DNA from: Acidobacteriota bacterium
GTDB taxonomy: Bacteria > Acidobacteriota > Terriglobia > Terriglobales > Acidobacteriaceae
Assembly (NCBI GenBank): GCA_019510535.1
Contig: JAEKKE010000180.1
Span: 1 to 19,304, forward strand
Direction of reading: 5' to 3'
Length of the DNA stretch: 19,304 bases
Under the pieces are notes generated by a model. It had not been told where the DNA came from, did not search any database, and was given only the letters and a program-made list of their open reading frames with translations. The position numbers and the translations under genes were made by a program. This document shows positions 1-7,819 of the stretch, piece by piece. Each line of letters starts with the position of its first letter. Within the stretch, counting starts at the first letter, position 1.

Positions 1-1276
1 TGCCCTTCGACTTCATCTGGGCAATATCGGCCTGCAACTGTTCAGGTGTGTAGCCATTCGGTGGCGTGAACTTCAGTGTGCCTTCCGGAGCCGAGTGGTC
101 GGGCACGGCGAATGCCTCAATGATGATGTCCCACTGCGGCGCAACGTCGGTCAGCTTGAAATCGCGTGAACCGTTCCAGTAGCCGATCAGCCGATGCGTG
201 CCAGGTTGATCGTTCGGTATCGCGGCAGCGGTGGGTACGCTGCCGCTGGTGGAGTTATCCGGACGTCGTGCACCGCATGGCTTTGCCGGAGCCGGCAGCG
301 CGTTCTTGTCAGGAAAACTATAGGTTCCACTCCCGCCGGTGTACCACGGAACAAGCGCCACATTGCTCAGATGGTATTGCTTCGCGACAAACGGTTCAGC
401 GAAGGGAAAGTTATTCTTGTGATTGGTATTCGTCGGCTGCAGCAGGAAGTAGGCTGAACCGATGCCGCGGCCTCCGCAGGCGCCTGTCGCCATAGCCCAG
501 CCTGTCTGTACGACATTGCCGGTCGGCTTGTTGCCCTGGGTTAGGGGATCATGCAGCGGATCGTTGAAGAACTCCGCAAGCTGCTGGGTCAGCGGTTGGA
601 TATCGCGCTCGCGCACGATGGCAGGCGTCTTCGCGAAGTACGACCCAAGCACAAAGGAGGTCCCCGTTGTCTTATCGACGCCATGCGTCCCGGTCGCGCA
701 GCAGATGGTGTCATCCGCCTCTGCAAAGAAGGTCACGTTATGTGTCACTGCCAACACTAGGCGGCCATCCTGCTTCGGGAGCTGCTTGAAGAGCTCGTGC
801 TGCACATACTGCATATCGACGACGGCGACCCGGCCACCGTCTTTCTTCGAAGACAGCACATAGCCATGGCCGGCGGGGATCTCGATCGAGATAGCCTTTA
901 TGACAGGCTTTTCCAGCAGCGTATGTCCAGCCGCCGTGCTGGCAACCGTACTACGCAGCAGGGCATCGGTGTACTGGGTGTTACCGCTTGCGGGGAATGC
1001 AAAGCTCTGAAAGATGGGCGAGGCTGTGATCGAGGGTACGTCCGCAGTGGCGTCCAGCACACGCGGCAGTAGACCAGGGCGGCTGCCGGGGAAGCTCAGC
1101 TTCAGCGGCACCAGCGTTACGGGGATGCGCGTCGTTGTTGCCTTCGCCGGGTCGCCGCCGGCAAGGGTGAAGGTCTGGTTACCCGCTGTGTACTGAAATA
1201 CCGGAACCGTTCCCTGGGCCTGCGCGATCACGGAAAGAACACCAAGCAACGACAGACACATCCACTTCACTCGCAT
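1..1276 (-). CDS. Secreted GH18 chitinase-like glycoside hydrolase, partial (C-terminus outside window)
   Basis: An open frame of 425 codons runs without a stop from ATG at 1276 to the left edge, so only the N-terminal part is present. Residues 1-20 form a signal peptide (MRVKWMCLSLLGVLSVIAQA, cleavage near AQA-QG). Residues about 20-355 are a domain I cannot name; it contains a CC pair (C192, C193, ICCATGTHG context) and a QLAEFFNDPLHDP segment. From about residue 362 the sequence turns into a classic GH18 TIM-barrel start: LIGYWNG, then DVAPQWDIIIEAFAV, LKFTPPNGY and DIAQMKSKG, after which GH18 enzymes read KKVLLSIGG. The catalytic DxxDxDxE motif would lie beyond the edge. GH18 enzymes hydrolyse chitin or related beta-1,4-GlcNAc polymers. 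An in-frame ATG lies at 1291; 1276 is preferred because GAGG sits 9 nt upstream. Activity cannot be judged without the catalytic half. Confidence 0.85.
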   Translation of the reverse strand, partial: MRVKWMCLSLLGVLSVIAQAQGTVPVFQYTAGNQTFTLAGGDPAKATTTRIPVTLVPLKLSFPGSRPGLLPRVLDATADVPSITASPIFQSFAFPASGNTQYTDALLRSTVASTAAGHTLLEKPVIKAISIEIPAGHGYVLSSKKDGGRVAVVDMQYVQHELFKQLPKQDGRLVLAVTHNVTFFAEADDTICCATGTHGVDKTTGTSFVLGSYFAKTPAIVRERDIQPLTQQLAEFFNDPLHDPLTQGNKPTGNVVQTGWAMATGACGGRGIGSAYFLLQPTNTNHKNNFPFAEPFVAKQYHLSNVALVPWYTGGSGTYSFPDKNALPAPAKPCGARRPDNSTSGSVPTAAAIPNDQPGTHRLIGYWNGSRDFKLTDVAPQWDIIIEAFAVPDHSAPEGTLKFTPPNGYTPEQLQADIAQMKSKG

Positions 1277-1385
1277 ACGGGGCAACCTCATCAGGTCGAA
1301 ATCGCAACCCAGCAAGTATGCAACACCGGGGAAAAGGGCTTCCTAGGACAATTTGCATAGTTTTTCGTTAGAGGGCACCTATAGA

Positions 1386-2942
1386 ATGACGCGGCCGTTT
1401 TCGGAGGGGACCTTGTATCGGTTAGAGCATTTTTTCGGTTGCGGGGTATCCCGGGAGAAGCGTGCAGCGGCGTTTTCATTGCGGAAAACGCCCGCGGAAG
1501 CCCGGCATTACACCTACAGGAAAAATGCTCTAACCGCGCTGTTGCTGTCTGCTGCTTTTTGTCTCAATGCGGCGGCACAGACCAAGCCTGCCGAACTGAA
1601 CGACTTCGTCGGTGTCTATGAATACAAGGGAAGTACGAAGATCGATATCATTGCGGGCAAAGATCTATTTGCCGTAGTGGACGAAGCGAAGTACAGGCTT
1701 CCTCGCCAGAGCGATGATGCCTTCCTGAATGGCGCACGGCAGCCTGTCATCTTTCGCCGTGACGCCGCCGGGAACGTCGTCGGGTTCGAGGAACAGGGAC
1801 AGTTCTATCGCCGGCTTTCACCGACACCCTCTCCTGGCGGCGCCGTTCTTGCTGCGCCGCGTGCAAATAGCGATCGCAGTTATTCCTACAAAATTCCTAT
1901 CGACCGCCATGATGGAATTGCCGTGGGTGACATTGCAAAGTCCGATCTTGGCTCAGGAGCCGCCGAGAAAATTGTTGCCGGCATTCTGGATGAGACATGG
2001 GAAGACGTTCACAGTGTGCTGCTCTACCAGCATGGCAGGTTGGTCTTCGAAGAGTACTTCTATGGATACGACTGGCAACGCCAGCATCAGCTTCGCTCCG
2101 CCACGAAGTCAGTCGTTGCTACGCTGGCAGGCATCGCCATCGATCGGGGAGCTATCTCGAACGTGAACGAAGCTGTACTCCCGAAGATGAAGTACAGCAG
2201 TTATGACAATCCGGACCCCCGTAAGCAGAAGATCACGCTACGCGATCTGCTTACGATGCAGTCCGGTCTCGCGTGCAACGATCACGACAGCAAATCGCCT
2301 GGGAACGAGGTCGTCATCGACGAAAAGCCTGACTGGGTAAAGGCAACCCTGGACCTTCCCATGATCAACGATCCAGGAACAAAGGGTTTCTACTGTTCCG
2401 GCGGAGTCGCGGTGACAGGCCGCATGATTGAGAACACGACGAAGATGTATCTGCCGGATTTCGCGCAGAAGAACCTCTTCCGTCCCCTCGGGATCGCGCG
2501 CTCCCAGTACACATGGAACTTCAATCTCACGAACGCGAACAAAGAGTTCTCGCAGATTCACCTTCGTCCACGGGACATGTTGAAGCTCGGTGTGTTGTTC
2601 AAGGATCGCGGCAGATGGCAGGGTAGACGGGTTCTCTCGGCCGCTTATGTCCACGATGCATTGTCGGCCATCAGCACGGTGGACGATTCCGGTTATGGGT
2701 ACTTCTGGTGGCGTCCATGGCTGGCGGTTACGATGCCATCGGGCGCGGAACGCGTCTACATGGGAGCAGCGCAGGGCAATGGAGGACAGAAGATCTTCGT
2801 GCTGCCTGAATATGACTTTGTCGCAGTCTTCACGGCGGGTTCCTACAACGCAGGCGGATCGGCACCAAATAAGATCATGGCCACCGTAGTCCTGCCTCGC
2901 CTGCTGGCCGCTCACGGCGGAAAGTCGTTGACGAAGCAATGA
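1386..2942 (+). CDS. Exported serine hydrolase, beta-lactamase / penicillin-binding-like (COG1680, PF00144)
   Basis: About 518 residues from ATG 1386. The catalytic domain shows the SxxK nucleophile motif (SATK, S238/K241), a YCSGG motif (Y336) at the place of the YxN motif, and GNGGQ (from about residue 464) at the place of the KTG/HTG box near the C-terminus. Between the leader and the catalytic domain lies about 150 residues of an ELNDFVGVYEYKG-type beta domain. The family contains class C-like esterases, D-peptidases and amide hydrolases; substrate is not predictable. A signal-peptide core (ALTALLLSAAFCLNAAA, cleavage A64/Q65) is present but lies too far from ATG 1386. A 118-bp inverted-repeat element occupies the codons immediately before and into the leader. 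Other possible starts are TTG 1353, TTG 1413 (behind a strong GGAGGGG) and TTG 1479. The true start is therefore unresolved. Confidence 0.85.
   Translation: MTRPFSEGTLYRLEHFFGCGVSREKRAAAFSLRKTPAEARHYTYRKNALTALLLSAAFCLNAAAQTKPAELNDFVGVYEYKGSTKIDIIAGKDLFAVVDEAKYRLPRQSDDAFLNGARQPVIFRRDAAGNVVGFEEQGQFYRRLSPTPSPGGAVLAAPRANSDRSYSYKIPIDRHDGIAVGDIAKSDLGSGAAEKIVAGILDETWEDVHSVLLYQHGRLVFEEYFYGYDWQRQHQLRSATKSVVATLAGIAIDRGAISNVNEAVLPKMKYSSYDNPDPRKQKITLRDLLTMQSGLACNDHDSKSPGNEVVIDEKPDWVKATLDLPMINDPGTKGFYCSGGVAVTGRMIENTTKMYLPDFAQKNLFRPLGIARSQYTWNFNLTNANKEFSQIHLRPRDMLKLGVLFKDRGRWQGRRVLSAAYVHDALSAISTVDDSGYGYFWWRPWLAVTMPSGAERVYMGAAQGNGGQKIFVLPEYDFVAVFTAGSYNAGGSAPNKIMATVVLPRLLAAHGGKSLTKQ
1419..1536. repeat. 118-bp inverted-repeat (MITE/REP-like) element inside the 5' end of the serine hydrolase gene
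   Basis: The ends are a perfect 16-bp inverted repeat: CGGTTAGAGCATTTTT at 1419-1434 and AAAAATGCTCTAACCG at 1521-1536. Inside lies a second hairpin, GGCGTTTTC / GAAAACGCC around 1471-1494. There is no room for a transposase, so if mobile it would move in trans. The right arm encodes part of the n-region of the downstream signal peptide. A loosely similar core (GGCGTTTTCATT followed by CG and AAAA) recurs near 7780. No target-site duplication is obvious. Confidence 0.7.
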
Positions 2943-3120
2943 AGGGCTGCCTGCCGCGGGGCTAGGGTGGGGAATCTAAAATTTGCGACAGAGATCACGA
3001 ACGGCCTTGCCACCGAAACGTTGAAAAAACAGGTCCTTCACTACGTGAAGGATGACACCATTTTTGTGCTCAGGACGCTAGGGTGCATCGACAAATTCGA
3101 TAGATCTGAAATAGCCCAGC

Positions 3121-3196
3121 GGGTGGGAGCAGCGGGCTTCAGCCCGCTGGTAAAGGCTTAAAAGTAAGTGGGCTTCTGAAGGCCACGGCTCTCACC
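3121..3196. repeat. REPIN-like pair of palindromic units in inverted orientation
   Basis: GGGTGGGAGC (3121-3130) is followed by the palindrome AGCGGGCTTCAGCCCGCT. After a short A-rich spacer comes a degraded copy in the opposite direction (GTGGGCTTCTGAAGGCCACG, then GCTCTCACC, ending at 3196). The left unit is identical over 31 nt to the inverse complement of 15353-15383, so this is a dispersed family. It lies between the convergent ends of the serine hydrolase and padR genes. Confidence 0.8.
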
Positions 3197-3225
3197 AGAT
3201 TCGAGCTGCCCTCGAACCTCCATCA

Positions 3226-3576
3226 TCATGGCTCGACCTTCGTTTCAAGCGCGAGCACGCGGCCGATGACGCCGGAGATTCTCTCCCAGTTCTCAGTCTC
3301 GACGGCGAGCTGCTTGAGGCCCCGCTTGGTGATCTGATAAAAACGCGCGCGGCGGTTGTTTTCCGAAACGCCCCATTCGCTGGCGATCCAGCTCTTCTGC
3401 TGCAGCCGCAGCAGAGACGTGTAGACCGTTCCTTCGTTCAACGTCAGGACGTCGTCGCTGAGTTGTTCAATACGCCGCGCAATGCCAAAGCCATGCAGCG
3501 GACCCAGGGCGTGCAGGGTCTTCAGGATCATGAGATCCAGGGTTCCCTGAAGAACTTCCGATTTGTCCGCAGCCAT
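3226..3576 (-). CDS. PadR-family transcriptional regulator
   Basis: 116 residues from ATG 3576; AGGAG stands 9 nt upstream and the protein then starts MAADKSEVLQGTLDLMILKT, the canonical opening of acidobacterial PadR proteins. The longer frame up to 3603 is rejected for this reason. The winged helix covers residues about 10-85: LHGFGIARRIEQLS, the recognition segment EGTVYTSLLRLQQKSWI and the wing NNRRARFYQITKRGLKQL. The C-terminal part is a short helix, typical of the PadR-s1 subfamily dimerisation arm. These proteins usually repress their own promoter and nearby membrane-transport genes. In Acidobacteria they commonly lie next to ADOP permeases, and one follows here at 5156 with three genes in between. 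The ligand is unknown. Confidence 0.9.
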   Translation of the reverse strand: MAADKSEVLQGTLDLMILKTLHALGPLHGFGIARRIEQLSDDVLTLNEGTVYTSLLRLQQKSWIASEWGVSENNRRARFYQITKRGLKQLAVETENWERISGVIGRVLALETKVEP

Positions 3577-3586
3577 CTTGCAGCGC

Positions 3587-3624
3587 TCCTTTGGATATGC
3601 CAAAGGAATATCACCACTCCTTTG
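3587..3624. promoter_or_regulatory. Alternating TCCTTTG inverted repeats in front of padR (candidate PadR operator)
   Basis: Three arms alternate in direction: TCCTTTGG (3587-3594), CCAAAGGA (3600-3607) and TCCTTTG (3618-3624). The first two make a perfect 8-bp inverted repeat with a 5-nt centre, directly over the padR ribosome-binding site. The middle and third make a 7-bp inverted repeat with a 10-nt centre. The site lies in the space between padR and the divergent VOC gene, so it could serve both. Assignment to PadR is inference from position. Confidence 0.4.
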
Positions 3625-3716
3625 TAATGTCCATAGGAGAAGTGGCGATTTCGGGGTTTATCGTGTCATCAAACCGGAATACCCGGCAACCGGGAAGATG
3701 CTCTAATATTCCTGCC

Positions 3717-4175
3717 ATGAACAAAGTTGCGCCTTTCCTCTGGTTCAATGACAACGCTGAAGAAGCAGCCGCGTTTTATCTGAGCGTCTTCCCCCACGCG
3801 CGCAAGATCGATGAACTGCGTTCGAAAGGAGTAGGCCCCTGGCCCGAAGGGAAGACGGCCACGATCACCATCGAGCTCGAAGGGCAGGAGATGGTCTTTC
3901 TGAACGGCGGTCCCGCGCATCAGCTCACACCCGCATTCTCGTTCTTCGTCCGCTGCGACACCCAGGCGGAGATCGACACCTATTGGGACAAGTTGCTGGA
4001 GGGCGGCGGGAAAACCATGGCCTGCGGCTGGCTGACAGACCGTTTCGGTCTATGCTGGCAGATCGTTCCGCGCCATATCGGCGAGCTGATCAACCATCCT
4101 AAAGCCATGGAAGCAATGATGGGAATGGTCAAACTGGATATCTCCGCGCTGGAAGCCGCCGCGCGCGGCAACTGA
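3717..4175 (+). CDS. VOC-superfamily protein, PhnB-like (3-demethylubiquinone methyltransferase-like fold, PF06983)
   Basis: 152 residues from ATG 3717 (MNKVAPFLWFNDNAEEAAAF). The upstream frame to 3591 has no homology character and covers the padR promoter, so it is left out. The family signature is visible: paired beta-alpha-beta-beta-beta modules, YLSVFPHARKIDE, EGQEMVFLNGGP, SFFVRCDTQAEID and the diagnostic DRFGLCWQIVPRHIGEL. Members are small cytoplasmic dimers; despite the old 'methyltransferase' label they lack an SAM site and their reaction is mostly unknown. Divergent from padR and 5 nt upstream of the small membrane-protein gene, so the two are probably co-transcribed. Confidence 0.88.
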   Translation: MNKVAPFLWFNDNAEEAAAFYLSVFPHARKIDELRSKGVGPWPEGKTATITIELEGQEMVFLNGGPAHQLTPAFSFFVRCDTQAEIDTYWDKLLEGGGKTMACGWLTDRFGLCWQIVPRHIGELINHPKAMEAMMGMVKLDISALEAAARGN

Positions 4176-4180
4176 CAGGC

Positions 4181-4522
4181 ATGAAAGCTCTCAAGATCGT
4201 GCTGGTCTTGGTCGGAATCATCTTCGTGGCGCTGGCCTATCCCATGGTGATCTTCATCCGGGAGGAACCAGCGCTCTCCATGATGCTGTCCCTCTACGTC
4301 ACCCTTGGGATCTTCCTTCTGATCGCGGCCCGCAATCCTTCCGCACATCGCAGCCTGATCGCGTTCACAGCCTGGTCAAGCCTGGCCCATGCCGCATTGA
4401 TGGGCACCCAGGCGATGCGCCACATGGTCGCACGCGTAGAACTGATCGGTGTGGCTGTTCTTATCCTTATTGGTGTGGCGCTTCTGGCGCTTGCCCCTGT
4501 GAAGCAAACGTTCAATTCCTGA
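4181..4522 (+). CDS. Small integral membrane protein, probably DUF6632 family
   Basis: 113 residues, MKALKIVLVLVGIIFVALAY. Four hydrophobic helices can be seen at about residues 5-25, 33-50, 58-78 and 86-106. The motif YVTLGIFLLIAARNPSAHRSL with a following FTAWSSLAHAALM matches what I recall of DUF6632 proteins, common in Acidobacteria and of unknown function. The gene follows the VOC gene by 5 nt, which suggests translational linkage. Its last 11 nt overlap the 3' end of the convergent DUF1801 gene. Confidence 0.75.
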   Translation: MKALKIVLVLVGIIFVALAYPMVIFIREEPALSMMLSLYVTLGIFLLIAARNPSAHRSLIAFTAWSSLAHAALMGTQAMRHMVARVELIGVAVLILIGVALLALAPVKQTFNS

Positions 4523-4928
4523 CGGGTGCTGACTTGCGTTTTTTCTCCTCGGCAGGCGGTTTTTTGATCGCGGCTGCGATTCCATCCGCGCGCAGTTTGG
4601 CAATCCGGCGGATGAGTTTTACCGGGACCGGCTGGTCGAGTGGGAAATGAATCGTCCCTTTTCGCAGTTCATAGCCTTTGAGTTCATCTCCGAGTGCCGC
4701 AAAGAAGGTCCCTGACGCTGCGAACAGGGAATAGTGTCCTTTGAAGCCGGCGAAGTAAAGCATAGGCTTTCCATGTAGCTTGTATCCGGGCATGCCATAC
4801 CCTATGCCCTCCACGGCTTCCGGCACCGTCGCCCGGATCGCGTTGCGTACCTGTTCAAGCTTCGGCCGAACCGCTTCAGGCTGTGCGGCAATGTACTCGT
4901 CTACCGATTCGGGAGCACTCTGTTTCAT
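4512..4928 (-). CDS. DUF1801 (YdhG-like) protein
   Basis: 138 residues from ATG 4928 (MKQSAPESVDEYIAAQPEAV). The frame continues upstream to 5057 but that extension is low-complexity and unlike the family. The DUF1801 core is clear: VDEYIAAQPEAVRPKLEQVR, then VEGIGYGMPGYKLHGKPMLY, FAGFKGHYSLF and ELKGYELRKGTIHFPLDQP, ending in a basic Lys/Arg-rich tail (PPAEEKKRKSAPVRN). The fold is that of Bacillus iron-chaperone-like Fra/YdhG proteins (frataxin-like), but no iron ligands can be assigned here. It is convergent with and overlaps the membrane-protein gene by 11 nt. Confidence 0.88.
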   Translation of the reverse strand: MKQSAPESVDEYIAAQPEAVRPKLEQVRNAIRATVPEAVEGIGYGMPGYKLHGKPMLYFAGFKGHYSLFAASGTFFAALGDELKGYELRKGTIHFPLDQPVPVKLIRRIAKLRADGIAAAIKKPPAEEKKRKSAPVRN

Positions 4929-4998
4929 GCCGCGCCATTCTACGTCTCGCCGTGGGGTTTCACCAGTTCCTTTGAGCCGGGGCGCGGTGTTCACGAGC

Positions 4999-5024
4999 GG
5001 ACACCGTTTTCGATATTGGACACC
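4999..5024. promoter_or_regulatory. Direct repeat GGACACC x2 upstream of the ADOP gene
   Basis: GGACACC occurs at 4999-5005 and again at 5018-5024, about two helical turns apart. A third, inverted GGTGT half-site sits just before at about 4986. It lies in the space between the divergent DUF1801 and ADOP genes. Regulator unknown; possibly chance in a GC-rich spacer. Confidence 0.2.
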
Positions 5025-5155
5025 TGGAGGTTCCCGCCGTACTTCAGGCATCGGCAAACAGGCTGTTTCTGGGATTTAATTGAGGCCGACAGATGGTCTT
5101 TTCCTTGCTTGTCGTTTTCTGGAAGAGCCTGCCTTCGGCTTCAGTGGAGAGCGTG

Positions 5156-7705
5156 ATGATCAACATCGTTGGGGACGTGCGTCATGGAATGCGGAGACTC
5201 AGGCGTTCGCCTGGATTTACGACTACAGCCTTGTTGACTTTGGCGCTGGGAATCGGCGCGACAACGGCGATCTTCACTTTGGCATATCAGATCATTCTGA
5301 AAGCAATGCCGGTGCAGCATCCGGAGCAGCTCTATAAGGTTGGCAAAGAAAGCGAGTGTTGCATTGGTGGAGGCGATCAGGGCCACTGGAGCATCTTCTC
5401 GTACGACATCTACCGGACCATGCGCGAACGCGTCGGTGGCATGGCCGCTATGACAGCGATGCAGGCTGGCAACGCCAAGGTGAGTGCGCATCGCCAGGGC
5501 GACACTGATGCCCAGCCGCTCGACATGCGGCATGTGGCGGGGAACTACTTCGAGGTTCTTGGGGTAACACCCTATGCGGGAAGGTTGTTAACCGCAGACG
5601 ATGACCGCGAGGGAGCTCCCATTGTCGCCGTTATCAGTTATGCGATCTGGAAGTCGAAGTTCCATAGTGATCCAGGCATCGTGGGAGACACCGTAATCAT
5701 GACCGGACATCCGGTCACCATCGTCGGCATCGCGCAGAAAGACTTTCTTGGCGAGCGGAATATGAGTGACCCGCCGGGAGTCTGGATTCCGCTGGCGCAG
5801 GAGCCCATCTTCAACCCCACGCGAAAGCTCTACAAAGCACCGAATGGCCAATGGTTGCGGATTATGCTGCGCATTCCCGAGAAGAAGAATGTGCCTATCG
5901 TGGAGAGTGCCGTCCGCAGCGGCCTGACCGCATGGCTGATGTCCAATCCTGATGTCCGCTCAGGTCACACTCTTGCAGAGATCGCCCGAGAGTCGACAGA
6001 GCTTGCTCCGGCAGCAGACGGCATTAACGAGCTACGAGACAGCTATGAGACAAGCCTGCTGATGCTGCAATTAACCGCAGCCTTCGTACTGTTAATCGCC
6101 TGTGCGAATCTGGCCAACCTGATGCTGGTGCGCGGTGTGGCCCGCAGGCAGGAGCTGAGTGTCCGCGCCGCCCTGGGCGCCTCGCGTGTACGCCTGGTGC
6201 GGGAGATGCTGATCGAGGCCATGCTCCTTGCCCTGATGGGAGGAGTGATGGGAATTGGCGTCGCCTATCTCGGCGTGAAGGGAATGCTGGCGCTGGCGAT
6301 GCGCGGCGTGACGATTATGCCGCTTTCTCCGCTGCCTTCGCTGCCGGTGCTGGCTTTCTCTATCGTTGCGTCGACGATGACCGGCATCCTGTTCGGCATC
6401 GCGCCGGCCTTCATCGCCTCGAATGCGGATCCCGCGGATGCGCTTCGCGCGGCCAATCGCGCCACTGGAAATTCCGGAGGGCTGCAGCGCGCGCTCGTCA
6501 TCCTACAGACAGCGCTTTCGGTGGCGCTGCTTAGTATCGCTGGCCTGTTCCTTCGCAGTTTGCAGCGTCTTGAGCATCAGGATCTCAGGTTCGAGACGAC
6601 GGGCCGGCTGATTGCCTTTATCGACCTGCCGGCTGCCGGATACACCTACCCGCAGCTCGAAGGGCTCTATCGCCACCTCGAACAAACGTTCGCGGCTGCG
6701 CCAGCCTTGCACGATATGGCCTATGCGACCTACGGCCCGATGACATTCATGGGATGGGCAACGGGGTTAAACGCCGCCGGGCCGCATCCCGAGCGTACGG
6801 TAGGCGCCGGCTACAGCCTGATCAGCCCTCGATACTTCAGCGCGATAGGAACTCCGCTGCTGCAGGGCAGAACGTTCACAGAGCATGACAATCCCGGCAG
6901 CAGGCATGTGGCCATCGTGAACCGCGAGTTCGTTCACCGGGTGCTGCAGGACGCGCCGGCGCTCGGCATGCACTTCGGCCCGGGTGTGGATATGGCGCAG
7001 GAATATGAAATCGTGGGCGTGGTCGACGACGCCAACTATGGCGATCCGTCGAGAGGCCCCCAGCCGATGTACTTCATTCCGATGTCACAGATTACGACCT
7101 TCAATAGCGAGCCATATACCGCGGCGATCATTGAGCAGTCGAACAAAGCGGCGGAGTTCAAGCACTTTGCCGCGAACATCATCGTCCGGTATAACGGTGA
7201 CCCTGCGGCGGCGGCGGTGGCCATGCGTCATGCCATCGAACAGGTCGATGCGGGGATTCCGATTACGCGCATCACGACCTATCAGGATCAGATCAGCAAC
7301 TCTTTTACACAGAGACAGCTGGTCGTTCGGCTGACGTCCATCTTTGGTGGACTGGCTCTGCTGCTAGCGTCCATTGGTCTCTACGGAGTCACCGCCTATT
7401 CCGTCGCGCGAAGAATCCCGGAGATCGGCCTTCGTATCGCTCTCGGCGCCGACCGCGGCCAGGTGATGAGCATGATCTTGCGCGGAGCTCTGCTGCAAAC
7501 CGCAGCCGGCCTACTGTTGGGCGCTCCAATTGCATTCCTGAGCGGACACTATCTGCAATCACAGCTCTACCAGGTAAGCGGGTATGACCCGGCGATCTTC
7601 CTAATCGCATCCGCGGTGCTGATCCTGAGTGCCTTTGTCGCCAGCATGATTCCGGCCAGGATGGCATCCAACACCGATCCGATACGCGCGCTGCGTACGG
7701 AGTGA
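5156..7705 (+). CDS. ADOP-type (acidobacterial duplicated orphan permease) MacB/FtsX-family ABC permease
   Basis: 849 residues from ATG 5156, with GGAG upstream; the frame opens at 5093 but homology starts at MINIVGDVRHGMRRLRRSPG. Order: first TM helix (about 22-45, TALLTLALGIGATTAIF), MacB-type extracytoplasmic domain (about 50-290), FtsX domain 1 with three TMs (about 297-432, including ACANLANLMLVRGVARRQEL and SVRAALGASRVRLVREML), a middle TM (about 445-465), second extracytoplasmic domain (about 480-715), FtsX domain 2 (about 722-848, GLYGVTAYSVARRIPEIGLR and IALGADRGQVMSMILRGALL). This duplicated layout defines the ADOP group, abundant in Acidobacteria. No ATPase gene is nearby; partner and substrate are unknown. 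Members are often linked to PadR regulators, as here. Confidence 0.93.
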   Translation: MINIVGDVRHGMRRLRRSPGFTTTALLTLALGIGATTAIFTLAYQIILKAMPVQHPEQLYKVGKESECCIGGGDQGHWSIFSYDIYRTMRERVGGMAAMTAMQAGNAKVSAHRQGDTDAQPLDMRHVAGNYFEVLGVTPYAGRLLTADDDREGAPIVAVISYAIWKSKFHSDPGIVGDTVIMTGHPVTIVGIAQKDFLGERNMSDPPGVWIPLAQEPIFNPTRKLYKAPNGQWLRIMLRIPEKKNVPIVESAVRSGLTAWLMSNPDVRSGHTLAEIARESTELAPAADGINELRDSYETSLLMLQLTAAFVLLIACANLANLMLVRGVARRQELSVRAALGASRVRLVREMLIEAMLLALMGGVMGIGVAYLGVKGMLALAMRGVTIMPLSPLPSLPVLAFSIVASTMTGILFGIAPAFIASNADPADALRAANRATGNSGGLQRALVILQTALSVALLSIAGLFLRSLQRLEHQDLRFETTGRLIAFIDLPAAGYTYPQLEGLYRHLEQTFAAAPALHDMAYATYGPMTFMGWATGLNAAGPHPERTVGAGYSLISPRYFSAIGTPLLQGRTFTEHDNPGSRHVAIVNREFVHRVLQDAPALGMHFGPGVDMAQEYEIVGVVDDANYGDPSRGPQPMYFIPMSQITTFNSEPYTAAIIEQSNKAAEFKHFAANIIVRYNGDPAAAAVAMRHAIEQVDAGIPITRITTYQDQISNSFTQRQLVVRLTSIFGGLALLLASIGLYGVTAYSVARRIPEIGLRIALGADRGQVMSMILRGALLQTAAGLLLGAPIAFLSGHYLQSQLYQVSGYDPAIFLIASAVLILSAFVASMIPARMASNTDPIRALRTE

Positions 7706-7761
7706 TTGTGAAAGTACAGTGAATCAGGAAAGCGTTCCGAGGACGGTGCGAAGCACTTACC

Positions 7762-7800
7762 TGCCGCAAGGGGCTGTGGCGTTTTCATTACGAAAAATGG
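7762..7800. repeat. Short imperfect hairpin resembling the core of the 1419-1536 element
   Basis: GTGGCGTTTTCATTACGAAA near 7777-7796 followed by AATGGCCAC folds into an imperfect hairpin with GTGGC/GGCCAC arms. Its GGCGTTTTCATT core also occurs in the internal hairpin of the 118-bp element at 1471. The outer 16-bp arms are absent. It lies between the end of the ADOP gene and a small minus-strand gene. Twelve shared bases alone could be chance; the shared hairpin form makes common origin possible. Confidence 0.3.
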
Positions 7801-7819
7801 CCACTGAATGCAGAAGGCT

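Noticed and set aside
1291..1479. 62-codon minus-strand frame in the space between the GH18 and hydrolase genes
   Set aside because: It overlaps the promoter region and the inverted-repeat element, and shows no protein features.
2238..2939. 233-codon antisense frame over the serine hydrolase
   Set aside because: The plus strand carries SxxK and the other catalytic motifs; the antisense product is Arg/His-rich and shows no domain.
2967..3161. 64-codon plus-strand frame starting with GTG
   Set aside because: Its C-terminal part is the palindromic repeat at 3121, it has no clear ribosome-binding site and no recognisable protein features. Low-grade possibility only.
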